DNA of 19,364 nt from Stigonema ocellatum SAG 48.90 = DSM 106950 (GTDB lineage Bacteria > Cyanobacteriota > Cyanobacteriia > Cyanobacteriales > Nostocaceae): assembly GCA_016903675.1 (NCBI GenBank), contig JADQBA010000158.1, forward strand, positions 1-19,364, given 5' to 3'. The position numbers and the translations under genes are program-made. Under the pieces are notes generated by a model. That model had not been told where the DNA came from and did no database searches. It was given only the letters and a program-made list of their open reading frames with translations. This document shows, piece by piece, positions 1 to 7,144 of the stretch; the first letter of the stretch is position 1, and each line of letters starts with the position of its first letter.

Positions 1-72
1 AAGCACCTCACTGTTGGAGCACTGCTCCCAATGACAACTCCCTATTAGATAGCGATCGCCCCCCAGTGGTGT

Positions 73-220
73 TTAGTTGAGCGCCTTGCCAATTTCAGTA
101 CCAAGCTGAAGTAATGTTTTTTCCTTGACAAACTCAGCAGCTGACGAATGCGGATTCGGCTAAAATTGTGTCAGTGTTAGGAGTCAGCTTTAATGCCCCT
201 CCTAAATATCCCAAAGCCTT
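73..220 (-). pseudogene. C-terminal relic of an unrecognised gene, frameshifted
   Basis: On the minus strand from about 220 downward the sequence reads as protein-like (KALGYLGGALKLTPNTDTIL, then AESAF). It then needs a frame change near 150 to continue as SSAAEFVKEKTLLQLGTEIG followed by KALN and a stop at 73-75. Composition and phrasing look like a genuine C-terminus, and the two pieces join if one frameshift is allowed. I do not recognise the family. The relic begins exactly where the zeta-like reading frame loses its family pattern, so a deletion appears to have joined the two genes. It could still be a chance open stretch. Confidence 0.35.
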
Positions 221-546
221 GCAGTAATAATCACAAAGATGAAGTTTAGCTCGTAACCTTGTGGCTTTGCTTGCTGCATCATTTTGATGTATGTATTACC
301 AGATAATGTTGTTTCAACAGCAAAGCTCTGATTGTTTTTCAGGTAGTCACGTGCAAGTCGGAGCGCTTGTTTACCTGCTCCCACTGCCACAGATTCTGGA
401 CTGGAAGGATTAATTTTTCTAGCTTCGGCATCTGGATCAATTATCGGTGCATCTAAATTTGATTGAATATAACGTGTTAACGTGCTTTTACCTGAACCAT
501 TAGGACCAGCAATAATAGTTATCTTAGGTACTGATTGAATCTCCAT
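202..546 (-). pseudogene. Zeta-toxin-like P-loop kinase, C-terminally truncated
   Basis: The 114-residue product starts with a P-loop, AGPNGSGKST at residues 13-22. An IDPDAEARKINP segment and VETTLSG follow, which is the order seen in zeta-toxin/COG4185-type ATPases that phosphorylate small substrates. Members of this family are normally around 190-200 residues. Here the family pattern stops after NFIFV and ends in an unrelated tail (IITARLWDI), so the C-terminal half that completes the kinase fold is missing. The break coincides with the start of the relic at 220. A small gene lies 66 bases upstream on the same strand and is probably its usual partner. No strong ribosome binding site precedes the ATG. 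The truncated product is unlikely to be an active kinase. Confidence 0.65.
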
Positions 547-612
547 TTTTATGATTTTTATTTGAAAAATAAAACACGAATCTGGCTTCTTATTTTGACT
601 TTTATACTGATT

Positions 613-849
613 CTATTCTAGCTGATTAAGAATTTCTATTCCTTGATTTGTGTACTTATACTCGAAACGTTGCCCAAGACTAGTTTCCATGATTAATTTA
701 TTATCTTCTTCGTAGAAAATAGGATTTCCTTTCGCTTTATGTTCAGTAATTTCTTGTTGGACTCCTGCTTGAGCATTTGCTTCTATCAGCGTTGCCCACT
801 TCGTCCAGGAGCGATTCGAGTTTGACATTGGAGAGTTCTCGTGGCTCAT
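613..849 (-). CDS. Small hypothetical protein, likely partner of the zeta-like gene
   Basis: A 78-residue soluble product with no membrane segment. It is acidic to neutral, with a central segment rich in Q, E and K, and ends GIEILNQLE. It sits directly upstream of the truncated zeta-like gene, co-oriented, with a 66-base gap. A small protein in this position is typical of an antitoxin or accessory protein. That role is inferred from position only; no DNA-binding motif is visible. Two starts are possible: the first Met (849) or Met8 (828); neither has a strong Shine-Dalgarno sequence. The intact small gene next to a broken toxin-like gene suggests a decaying module. Confidence 0.55.
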   Translation of the reverse strand: MSHENSPMSNSNRSWTKWATLIEANAQAGVQQEITEHKAKGNPIFYEEDNKLIMETSLGQRFEYKYTNQGIEILNQLE

Positions 850-1385
850 AAGATTTCATAGAACAGTTCTACTTTTATTATCGAGGATGAAGAGGGCGTA
901 GAAACTTTGAGCGCGGCGTATGCCTAGGATGTATTGCACCTTGCTAAGCGTGCGTAAAGGAATCTGGTACGGAGGTTGCGTTGGGTTCGGGCTGACTCAT
1001 ATCTTGCAATTCCCGCATTCCGGGAGCGATCGCTATAAAATGCAATACCTTTAACGCGATTTTACAATACAGCACGTTGCAAGTAAGTGAGGTACAAGGC
1101 TGATGTCTAAAAGCCAGACAGAAAGCGATTTTTCTTTTTATAAGGCGTAATTATGTCGAGTATTGCCTCTAGCTCTTCTACTACCAAAAATTTCCTGGGG
1201 CTGGTACTATCTATCTGGAATCGTATTTTCCCTTAATGTAGTTTTATGTAGCTACCGTTTCTTGAGAGCACCCCACAGGCGGCGCACCACCCGTTATGAA
1301 TGGAAGAAACACCTCCACTCCCCCTCTTCCCCCACTCCCCACTCCCTACTCCCTACTCCCCGTGTTTCTTGAGAGGCTACTACGT
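850..1385. other. Gene-poor stretch upstream of the CHAT gene
   Basis: No convincing gene was seen. A 27-codon ATG frame starts at 1153, and a longer TTG-initiated frame overlaps it from 1163 to 1372. The latter runs into the CCCYACT heptamer array and looks non-coding at its 3' end. Around 1004-1016 there is a single CATATCTTGCA segment resembling the termini of the TTGCACC element family found at 5311-5426 and 19144-19364. One HIP1 site lies at about 1025. The stretch may hold the promoter of the CHAT gene; no clear -10/-35 pair was identified. Confidence 0.4.
1330..1361. repeat. Heptanucleotide tandem repeat (STRR), CCCYACT x4
   Basis: Two CCCCACT units are followed by two CCCTACT units and a final CCCC, with a regular 7-bp period. 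Short tandemly repeated heptamers of this kind are characteristic of filamentous cyanobacteria. Confidence 0.8.
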
Positions 1386-1466
1386 ATGAAACCTATTGAT
1401 GATACCAACTCCAAAGTAAAAGCCCAGTACCAATCTGATGACCAGTTTCGCTCACCAGGAGCATAG
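1386..1466 (+). CDS. Possible 26-residue leader peptide abutting the CHAT gene
   Basis: ATG at 1386 opens a 26-codon frame (MKPIDDTNSKVKAQYQ, then SDDQFRSPGA) ending in TAG at 1464-1466. A GTG codon follows immediately and the CHAT ATG is at 1470. The peptide is hydrophilic and matches nothing I recognise. The abutting arrangement would suit translational coupling, and the AGGAG at 1457-1461 that serves the CHAT start lies inside its last codons. It may equally be chance or the tail of a degraded gene. Confidence 0.3.
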   Translation: MKPIDDTNSKVKAQYQSDDQFRSPGA

Positions 1467-1469
1467 GTG

Positions 1470-3329
1470 ATGCAGAAAATCTTGGTTCTGGCAGCAATTC
1501 CTCAAGGACTGCGTTTGGATAAAGAAATTCGGGATATTGTTGAAGCTATCAGACGGGGAGTCAGACGAGATTTATTTAAGATTGAAGTGCGAACCGCTGT
1601 ACGCCCCCAGGATATTCGTCGTGCGATCGCAGAGGAACGTCCTCAAATTGTCCATTTTTGTGGGCATGGTCAAGAAGACGGTAGCTTAGTACTAGAAGAT
1701 GATGGTGGCAACCATAAACCTGTATCATCACTTGGGTTAGCAGCGTTATTTAAGCTACATACTGATTATGTTAAGTGCGTGTTACTGAATGCCTGTTATT
1801 CAGCCCTACCAGCAGAAGCAATTAGCCAACATATTAATTATGTGATTGGTATGAATCAGCCGATTGGGGACAAAGCTGCGATCGTATTTGCTGTTGGGTT
1901 TTACGATGGACTGGGATATGAAAATCCAGAGAGTCAAAAGGTTATTCAAAGAGCTTTTGATGAAGGCATAGTCGCTATTCAAATGGAAGACAGCTACTCA
2001 GGACAGATACCAGTTTTGAAAAAAAGACTATTTGGGATTGAGAACCTAACACCGGAACCAGCGACAATATATACTGAACAAGAGACACCAGGAAATAATA
2101 TATATCACTCTTATCCAGTTATGGAATTAGAATATCCCGATGGATATGTACCACTTAATTCACCTTTTTATATAGAACTTCAGGGGATTGAATCTGTTTA
2201 CGAAGCATTACTAAAGCCTGCCTCCCTAATTCGGATTAAAGCTCCTAAACTGATGGGGAAGACATCTCTAATGATGAGGATTATTGCTTATGGACAAAAG
2301 CAATATTTTCAATCAGTTTATTTAGATTTAGGTGGGATAGATAAAGCAGTTCTGATAAATCTCGATAGATTTCTACGTTGGCTTTGTGGCAGAGTAAGTG
2401 ATGAGCTATTAAAACAAGCATTAGTATTTGCTGCTCAATCCCAAGCAAATCAACAGCTTTATAATGTTCAATCCCAAGCAGAACAACAGCTTAAAAGACT
2501 TAAAGACGCAGATGAAAAACTGAAAGACGCAGAACAGGAAATTGAGAAAAGTAAGACAAATTTAGACGCAGCAGAAGCAGAGAAAGAAGCTAAAGACTTC
2601 AAGGACTTACAGATTCAAGTATTATTCTACAAAATTCAAGGCAGTTTGTTAGCTCAAAAAAACGAAAATCATCAAGCTATTAAATCCTATACTAAAGCAT
2701 TTAATATTTTAAAGCAGCATCCAAAAGAGACTGATTTTACCCAAGATAATCAGTTTGTTACAGCCGAAAATATTGCATCTGTTCATCGAGGTTTAATCGA
2801 GCTACTCTCGAAAAATAATACAGAATTAGAATTGAGAAAAGAGGTGGAAAAATCTCTTACCCAACATTTATATACTCAACTTAAATATTCTTTTAACGCT
2901 AAAAATTGGAAAGCAGCAGACATCCAAACATCCGGACTCATGCTCAATATTGCTAAAAGAGAAAAAGAAGGATTTTTAGATTATGACCAAATTAATAGTT
3001 TTTCTTGTCCAGACCTAAAAAAGATAGACCAGCTTTGGTTTGACAATTCAAATAAACGTTTTGGCTTTAGGGTGCAAAAGGAAATATGGAGACACACTGG
3101 GAATAGACTGGGTATAAAACCAGAAGACTGGACTAGCAAAGATTCTGAAAATTATCTTCGGTTTGCCAAGGAAGTTGGATGGTATAATGACAAAAAAACT
3201 AAGGACGCGGAAGCGGGAGGCTCAAGAGGCGATGGGTGGATCGTGAGTTACGAAGAACTGTTGGAAGGTATAAAACGTAACCCTTCATTGAGTGAGTTAC
3301 GAAGAACTGTTGGAAGGTATAAAACGTAA
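1470..3329 (+). CDS. CHAT protease / AAA-like / coiled-coil / GUN4-domain fusion protein
   Basis: The 619-residue product has four parts. Residues about 1-190 form a CHAT caspase-like domain with candidate catalytic His in VHFCGHGQEDG (about residue 66) and Cys in LLNACYS (about 109). Residues 222-314 match the start of the cyanobacterial AAA_35-type module (PLNSPFYIE, then a degenerate P-loop KAPKLMGKTSL). The module stops early, so Walker B and the sensor regions are absent. Residues about 320-380 are a charged coiled coil, followed by one TPR-like repeat (about 385-418). Residues about 470-600 are a GUN4 domain with PDLKKIDQLWF and RFGFRVQKEIW; GUN4 domains bind tetrapyrroles. CHAT proteins are regulated peptidases, often effectors in conflict systems, so a tetrapyrrole-responsive protease is a reasonable inference. 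AGGAG lies 8 bases before ATG 1470; GTG 1467 is an alternative start. The C-terminus is changed by a duplication (see 3243-3333). Confidence 0.85.
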   Translation: MQKILVLAAIPQGLRLDKEIRDIVEAIRRGVRRDLFKIEVRTAVRPQDIRRAIAEERPQIVHFCGHGQEDGSLVLEDDGGNHKPVSSLGLAALFKLHTDYVKCVLLNACYSALPAEAISQHINYVIGMNQPIGDKAAIVFAVGFYDGLGYENPESQKVIQRAFDEGIVAIQMEDSYSGQIPVLKKRLFGIENLTPEPATIYTEQETPGNNIYHSYPVMELEYPDGYVPLNSPFYIELQGIESVYEALLKPASLIRIKAPKLMGKTSLMMRIIAYGQKQYFQSVYLDLGGIDKAVLINLDRFLRWLCGRVSDELLKQALVFAAQSQANQQLYNVQSQAEQQLKRLKDADEKLKDAEQEIEKSKTNLDAAEAEKEAKDFKDLQIQVLFYKIQGSLLAQKNENHQAIKSYTKAFNILKQHPKETDFTQDNQFVTAENIASVHRGLIELLSKNNTELELRKEVEKSLTQHLYTQLKYSFNAKNWKAADIQTSGLMLNIAKREKEGFLDYDQINSFSCPDLKKIDQLWFDNSNKRFGFRVQKEIWRHTGNRLGIKPEDWTSKDSENYLRFAKEVGWYNDKKTKDAEAGGSRGDGWIVSYEELLEGIKRNPSLSELRRTVGRYKT

Positions 3330-3333
3330 CCCT
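3243..3333 (+). repeat. 42-bp direct duplication, 49-bp period, at the 3' end of the CHAT-GUN4 gene
   Basis: Two identical 42-bp copies lie at 3243-3284 and 3292-3333, separated by 7 bases. The period of 49 is not a multiple of three, so the second copy is read in another frame and supplies the last residues (SLSELRRTVGRYKT). Without the insertion, copy 1 would run into PTQKGTLPVRFAV with a stop at 3370-3372. Confidence 0.9.
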
Positions 3334-3432
3334 ACCCAGAAGGGAACCCTACCGGTCCGTTTTGCAGTATAATTAGCGCGAGAGTAATAAAAGAGCGCTA
3401 ATCAGTACCATCAAAGGCAACAAAAATCGAAT

Positions 3433-3470
3433 CCAATACTGCGTAGGTTTTGAAAAATTGTAGGTTGGGT
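3433..3470 (+). repeat. Dispersed repeat end (CCAATACTGCGTAGGTTTTG ... TGTAGGTTGGGT)
   Basis: The 20-bp head CCAATACTGCGTAGGTTTTG recurs at about 5429, and with two differences on the minus strand at 9967, each time with family sequence beyond it. Here it is followed by TGTAGGTTGGGT, the motif that in the 9874-9967 copy leads into the CCCAACA hairpin. It lies in the 284-base gap between the CHAT gene and the ATPase gene. That gap shows no gene and no partner for the ATPase. Confidence 0.6.
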
Positions 3471-3613
3471 AGACAATATCCTTAGTATTGAGAAGCAAGG
3501 GCGATCGCTTGAATGGGGAGTGTTGGGGTGATGGCAATAATTTTTACTTTCGCCGACCTATACTTGATAATTTCTTTTTTAGATGATGAATTACGCTTCA
3601 TATTTGTAATTAT

Positions 3614-4924
3614 CTAATCTTCTAAAAAACCAATAAGTGTATTAGCACGAACTACTTCTGAATCATTTTCACTAAGTAAATTAGATAATTCATTTAAAGC
3701 TGATTTAGCTGCTTCTAAGCGACCATCATCTATCAATTGAAAACAGTGATTTATCTGCTGTTGTACTTCATATGGTCTTTCTTTTACATTCATTAATTCA
3801 TATAAAATCGAGTTACTATCTTTGCCATAGGTATAGGGTGTATTCTTGACTAACTGAGAATTTTCTAAAATAAATACATTTTCTCTTCTGACTCCACTCA
3901 ATACCTGTGGCGAATGAGTCGTCACAATAAATTGACAATTAGGAAATGTTTGTGTCAAACTGCGAATTACAGTCCTTTGCCACTGGGGATGTAAATGCAA
4001 GTCTATTTCATCAATTAAAACTATTCCTTCTCCTGACAACGCATCATTAGAACTTGGGTTAGCGATCGCCAATCGCCTTGCTAAGTCGGTGACTAACATC
4101 AATAACATCTTTTCACCATCAGATAGTTGCTCTAACCTTAAATCTTGGCGATTTTTTGTAATAGTCAACGAGGGTTGACTGGGAACTTGGTCAGAAGAAA
4201 AATCTCGTTCTGTTGTTGACCTTACTACTCGTAAATCCGAAAAATGACTGTTAGAAAATCTCTCTGAGAAATTTATAATAGCTCTTCTGACAATCTCTAA
4301 TTTGGGGTTTCTGTAATTATGATTATCTCTTAATCTAATTTCATTTTCATAATCTTCCTCTTCTTTAAACCAATCAAAAAAATCCTGGAAGTCATTGACC
4401 CCTGTAGAAAAAGCTTTTTCGTAAGCATACAATTGATAATGTACTTCTTTTTTAGCTTTATTACTGCTCTTACTTCTAAAACTGTACGGATTTTTCAAAA
4501 CCATTCTATGGGTTTGATAATAAACCATTACTGGTAAATTGAAATCCGAATGAGATTTTAAATTTTCTTGTAGGCGTTTAATATAATAAGTAATCTCATC
4601 ATAGTTACTTTTATCTTGTTTAGATACACGTTCTTGCACCATCTTCCAAGATAATTTTTCTCCCTGTCTTGTTAAAATTGTTATAGTATTCTCAGTATAA
4701 TTAGAATTAATATTTATATCATTTTCTGTAAACCTCACTTCTAATTTTTTACTATTGCGGAGTCTAGCTACAAATTGAGCTAACATTATCGCCATACAAT
4801 CTAAAATCGACGACTTGCCTGCACCATTTATACCAATAAATACCGATTCGTTGGTTGGAGGAAGGTTCAGGATAATTTCCTGCAATCCTCTAAAATTTTG
4901 AATGTGCAGCTTTTCAATATGCAT
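3614..4924 (-). CDS. AAA/ABC-type ATPase of the COG3950 (RecF/OLD-like) group
   Basis: From Met9 of the longest frame (MHIEKLHIQNFRG) the product has 436 residues and the layout of RecF/SMC-like ATPases. Counted on the longest frame, it has Walker A GINGAGKSS (39-47), signature LSDGE (275-279), Walker B VLIDEID with the following HLHPQWQ (310-324), and switch histidine in IVTTHSP (341-347). The C-terminal pattern (YGKDSNSIL, then a helical EAAKSALNEL region) matches COG3950 proteins. Related ATPases (for example PtuA of Septu) act in phage defence with an HNH or other partner, usually encoded just downstream. Here the 240 bases beyond the stop contain only repeats, so the gene looks orphaned. 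Met9 is preferred because families of this type start at the first beta strand before NFRG. Neither start has a strong Shine-Dalgarno sequence. A defence role is inferred, not shown. Confidence 0.8.
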   Translation of the reverse strand: MHIEKLHIQNFRGLQEIILNLPPTNESVFIGINGAGKSSILDCMAIMLAQFVARLRNSKKLEVRFTENDININSNYTENTITILTRQGEKLSWKMVQERVSKQDKSNYDEITYYIKRLQENLKSHSDFNLPVMVYYQTHRMVLKNPYSFRSKSSNKAKKEVHYQLYAYEKAFSTGVNDFQDFFDWFKEEEDYENEIRLRDNHNYRNPKLEIVRRAIINFSERFSNSHFSDLRVVRSTTERDFSSDQVPSQPSLTITKNRQDLRLEQLSDGEKMLLMLVTDLARRLAIANPSSNDALSGEGIVLIDEIDLHLHPQWQRTVIRSLTQTFPNCQFIVTTHSPQVLSGVRRENVFILENSQLVKNTPYTYGKDSNSILYELMNVKERPYEVQQQINHCFQLIDDGRLEAAKSALNELSNLLSENDSEVVRANTLIGFLED

Positions 4925-4948
4925 GACTATAATTGTGAGTGCATTCAA

Positions 4949-5310
4949 TAATTTATCTAAAATTAGCAGCGTTCCGTAACCAGAATAAAAAAGCTGATTT
5001 CTGCGCTATGCTTAATAATGTACCAGTTACAAGGTTATGCATAAACCCTGGGAAATCGCCCTGCTGCTCCAAGGGTTTCCCACAGATTCCAATACGGTTC
5101 GGTTAACGATAATTGTAGTGACCCATGCTACAAAGCGGTCTAATATGACCAAGGTTGGGACGGTCTACTACTCTTTCTAAGATACAAGGTTGGGTTGAGG
5201 CAATGCGTTACCCAACAAATGCTGATAAATGTTGGGTTTCGTACCTCAAACGCCAGTCGCCTACAGAGGGAAACCCTCTTGCAGCGCTGGCTCCCCAACC
5301 TACGTGAACT
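4949..5310. other. Repeat-filled intergenic region
   Basis: No gene was seen. The stretch contains a CGTTACCCAACAAA ... TGTTGGGTTTCG hairpin repeat at about 5210-5250, also present at 9874-9930. It is followed by a GCCAGTCGCC ... GCGCTGGC inverted segment at about 5252-5291 ending CCCCAACCTACG. These are dispersed cyanobacterial intergenic repeats. The promoter of the COG3950 ATPase should lie near 4925-5000, but no clear elements were identified. Confidence 0.5.
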
Positions 5311-5426
5311 TAACTGACATCTTGCACCTTCGAGTGGGAGGGTTGGTGGGCAGTGCCCACCCTACGCAATAATCAGGGTTTTAGGCTGCTTTTTTTGCAA
5401 TAAGAGATGGTGCAAGATATGAGTTA
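5311..5426. mobile_element. MITE-like element with TTGCACC terminal inverted repeats
   Basis: The left end TAACTGACATCTTGCACC (5311-5328) and the complement of the right end (5409-5426) match at 16 of 18 positions. The 116-bp interior contains a GTGGGCAGTGCCCAC hairpin and no coding capacity. The same terminal sequence bounds the element at 19144-19364. It lies just 3' of the SOUL gene. Confidence 0.5.
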
Positions 5427-5464
5427 AGCCAATACTGCGTAGGTTTTGAATATTTAAAGTAAGC

Positions 5465-6073
5465 TCACTTGATCGGAATTTGGACTTCACTACACTTGAG
5501 TACATCTGGTGTAAACGGCGAATCGTAGAAAAAACGACGAGGTGGACCAGAAACTGTATAGTTAGGATGTTGTCTAAGCCATTCGCGTAGGCGCTCCAGG
5601 TTCTGTTGATAGCTTGCGAAAGTGTAAGCACCTTGAAGACCAATACTCACCACTGTCATTGCTGGATGATCTTCTACTTGAATGCCCTGAGCTATATTTT
5701 GTGGATGGACATCTTTATCACGATACAAGAAGGAGACTTCAGCTTGACCAACCTCCAAAGTTTTACCACTTTGTCCTTCCTGTAAGGTGATGATGGGGTA
5801 GCGAGTCTCCACTGGTGCGGTCATCGGAATATTGTTTGAGGTAATATGACGGTATAAGGGTTCAAAAGCAGCGTTTGCCGCCTGACTGAGTTGTCCAATG
5901 TATGTATAGGTGCCAGAACGATAAGCTGGATAATGCTTAATTTCGATCTTGCCTTTCTCGGTAGGTGGTGGAAACCCAATGGGTAGCGGGGCAGACATAG
6001 CACTATACACTCCAAATCCGATGACAGGAATCGCTATAAGTCCAACAATAATCACAACGGTTAATAGCTTCAT
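5465..6073 (-). CDS. SOUL-family heme-binding protein, membrane-anchored or exported
   Basis: From Met7 of the longest frame the product has 202 residues. A hydrophobic N-terminal stretch (LLTVVIIVGLIAIPVIGFG) forms a signal peptide or membrane anchor. The SOUL fold follows, with the family hallmark NNIPMTAPVET, and closes with YDSPFTPDVLKCSEVQIPI, which is characteristic of plant and bacterial SOUL/HEBP proteins. These bind heme or related tetrapyrroles, probably outside the cytoplasmic membrane here. The start at 6073 is preferred because the hydrophobic segment then begins directly after MK. Upstream lies a long palindrome (6116-6148) in the promoter region, and downstream is the TTGCACC element. 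It is not in an operon with hsp20, which ends in its own terminator. Confidence 0.85.
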   Translation of the reverse strand: MKLLTVVIIVGLIAIPVIGFGVYSAMSAPLPIGFPPPTEKGKIEIKHYPAYRSGTYTYIGQLSQAANAAFEPLYRHITSNNIPMTAPVETRYPIITLQEGQSGKTLEVGQAEVSFLYRDKDVHPQNIAQGIQVEDHPAMTVVSIGLQGAYTFASYQQNLERLREWLRQHPNYTVSGPPRRFFYDSPFTPDVLKCSEVQIPIK

Positions 6074-6115
6074 ATATCCATTATAAACCAATACAGTTCA
6101 GTTAAGCACCTATTC

Positions 6116-6148
6116 AGAAACCCGGTTTCTTTAAGAAACCGGGTTTCT
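6116..6148. repeat. Nested palindrome AGAAACCCGGTTTCTT, two arms around one T
   Basis: Arms 6116-6131 and 6133-6148 are perfect reverse complements, and each arm is itself nearly palindromic (GAAACCCGGTTTC). The same 33-bp palindrome with a different central base is the core of the MITE at 6886-6988 (6917-6949). It lies between the SOUL start and the hsp20 terminator, where it could affect SOUL transcription. Confidence 0.75.
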
Positions 6149-6175
6149 ATACCTAAGCTATCCTTAACTGAACCT

Positions 6176-6209
6176 TAAAAAGCCTAGTTGCTATGATGCA
6201 ACTAGGCTT
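6176..6209 (-). terminator. Rho-independent terminator of hsp20
   Basis: Read on the minus strand, a perfect 12-bp stem (AAGCCTAGTTGC / GCAACTAGGCTT, 6180-6209) with a 6-base loop runs into a short T tract (complement of 6177-6181). It lies 54 bases beyond the original hsp20 stop. Confidence 0.65.
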
Positions 6210-6262
6210 GAAGTTTAGTTAACTAACCATTCAAGAAGAAATCATCACGCTTTAACTACCAA

Positions 6263-6712
6263 TTAGGCAGCTGTCTGCTCAAGATTAACTTTGACAACTT
6301 TGTTCTTTTCTTCTTCTTTCTTAGGCAATGTCAAATTCAAAATGCCATCTTTGTACTGTGCTGTAACATTGGTATTTTGAATCCGAGCAGATAGAGGAAT
6401 GACACGTTGGAATTAACCGTAGTGGAATTCACTGTGGGTTACGCCCTTGTCTTCTGTCTTAGTTTCAGTGGAGCGATCGCCACTAATAGCGACAGAATTT
6501 TCTGTCACTTGCACGTCTAGGTCTTTGGCTTCAATTCCTGGAACTTCTAGTTTGATGTGAATAGCATCTGCTGTTTCATTAATTTCAACAGCAGGAACTC
6601 TTGTAAAGGTTCTTTCGCCTACTGTGACTGATGCTAAATTTGAATCAAGCAGACCATTAATTACACCTTGGATAGTCTTGATTTTTTGCCCGTCATTGTA
6701 AAGAAATAACAT
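6263..6712 (-). pseudogene. hspA: Small heat-shock protein Hsp20, interrupted by one in-frame stop
   Basis: The full frame is 149 codons and starts MLFLYNDGQKIKTIQGVING. The alpha-crystallin domain begins near EINETADAIHIKLEVPGIE, and the family signature YKDGILNLTLPKKEEE lies near the end, followed by VKVNLEQTAA. Codon 100 (6413-6415) is TAA, where the family has Lys in the HYGKFQRVIPL segment. Everything after it stays in the same frame and keeps full family similarity, so this is a single A-for-T change on the plus strand at 6415. A Shine-Dalgarno AAAGGA precedes the ATG and a terminator follows. Hsp20 is a chaperone that holds unfolding proteins during heat stress; a product cut at residue 99 would lose the C-terminal strands and dimer contacts. 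The change may be real and recent, or a sequencing error. Confidence 0.85.
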
Positions 6713-6885
6713 AATTGATTCCTTTGATTATTTGGCAAAAATCAGAATTTTATTTCTGGCTTTAGTCTCATATGAGTAATTGATAGAAAAATGGTCAATT
6801 CGGTTCTTACTACTGATTGAATGATGATTACCGAAGATAGAAAATAGGTGTGGTTAACCGCAATCTACTAGTACGGTAAACCCTA
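6713..6885. promoter_or_regulatory. Upstream region of hsp20
   Basis: This short gene-free segment should contain the hsp20 promoter. No CIRCE operator (TTAGCACTC-N9-GAGTGCTAA) is present. A CTCATATGAG palindrome lies at about 6767-6777. No certain -35/-10 pair was identified. Confidence 0.3.
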
Positions 6886-6988
6886 TATAGCAATCCTAAA
6901 TGATTCGTAAACGGAGAGAAACCCGGTTTCTTAAAGAAACCGGGTTTCTGAAGCTTGAGGTGTTCGGATCTCAAATAGGATTGCTATA
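6886..6988. mobile_element. 103-bp MITE with TATAGCAATCCTA ends
   Basis: The left end TATAGCAATCCTA starts at 6886 and the right end TAGGATTGCTATA finishes at 6988. The inverted similarity extends imperfectly inward for about 25 bases. The interior is the perfect AGAAACCCGGTTTCTT palindrome (6917-6949). The last 32 bases are repeated identically at 8847-8878, and a diverged copy ends at 16118. There is no coding capacity, so it would need a transposase from elsewhere. Confidence 0.65.
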
Positions 6989-7017
6989 GATAGCCCTTAA
7001 ATACTTTCTAAATATAA

Positions 7018-7044
7018 GACCATACTGTGAGAAACAGCATGGTC
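7018..7044. repeat. Hairpin GACCATACTGT / ACAGCATGGTC
   Basis: Stem of 11 bp with one mismatch and a 5-base loop. It looks like a terminator stem but no T tract follows on either strand, and no gene ends beside it. The rest of 6989-7144 shows nothing recognisable. Confidence 0.35.
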
Positions 7045-7144
7045 TGTGGTTATTTATAGTGATTTTTAAATTAATTGAGTTAGCCTACATAGAGCTACAA
7101 CATGAATTTGTGGCATTCCAGATTTGGTGAAAATATTTTTGTTA

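Noticed and set aside
1163..1372. 69-codon plus-strand open frame with a TTG start
   Set aside because: It overlaps another short frame, runs through the CCCYACT tandem array in its last third, and has no ribosome site or recognisable family.
5362..5643. 93-codon minus-strand open frame
   Set aside because: It overlaps the SOUL gene 3' end in another frame and extends through the TTGCACC element.
6713..6885. CIRCE/HrcA operator upstream of hsp20
   Set aside because: The inverted repeat TTAGCACTC/GAGTGCTAA is not present.
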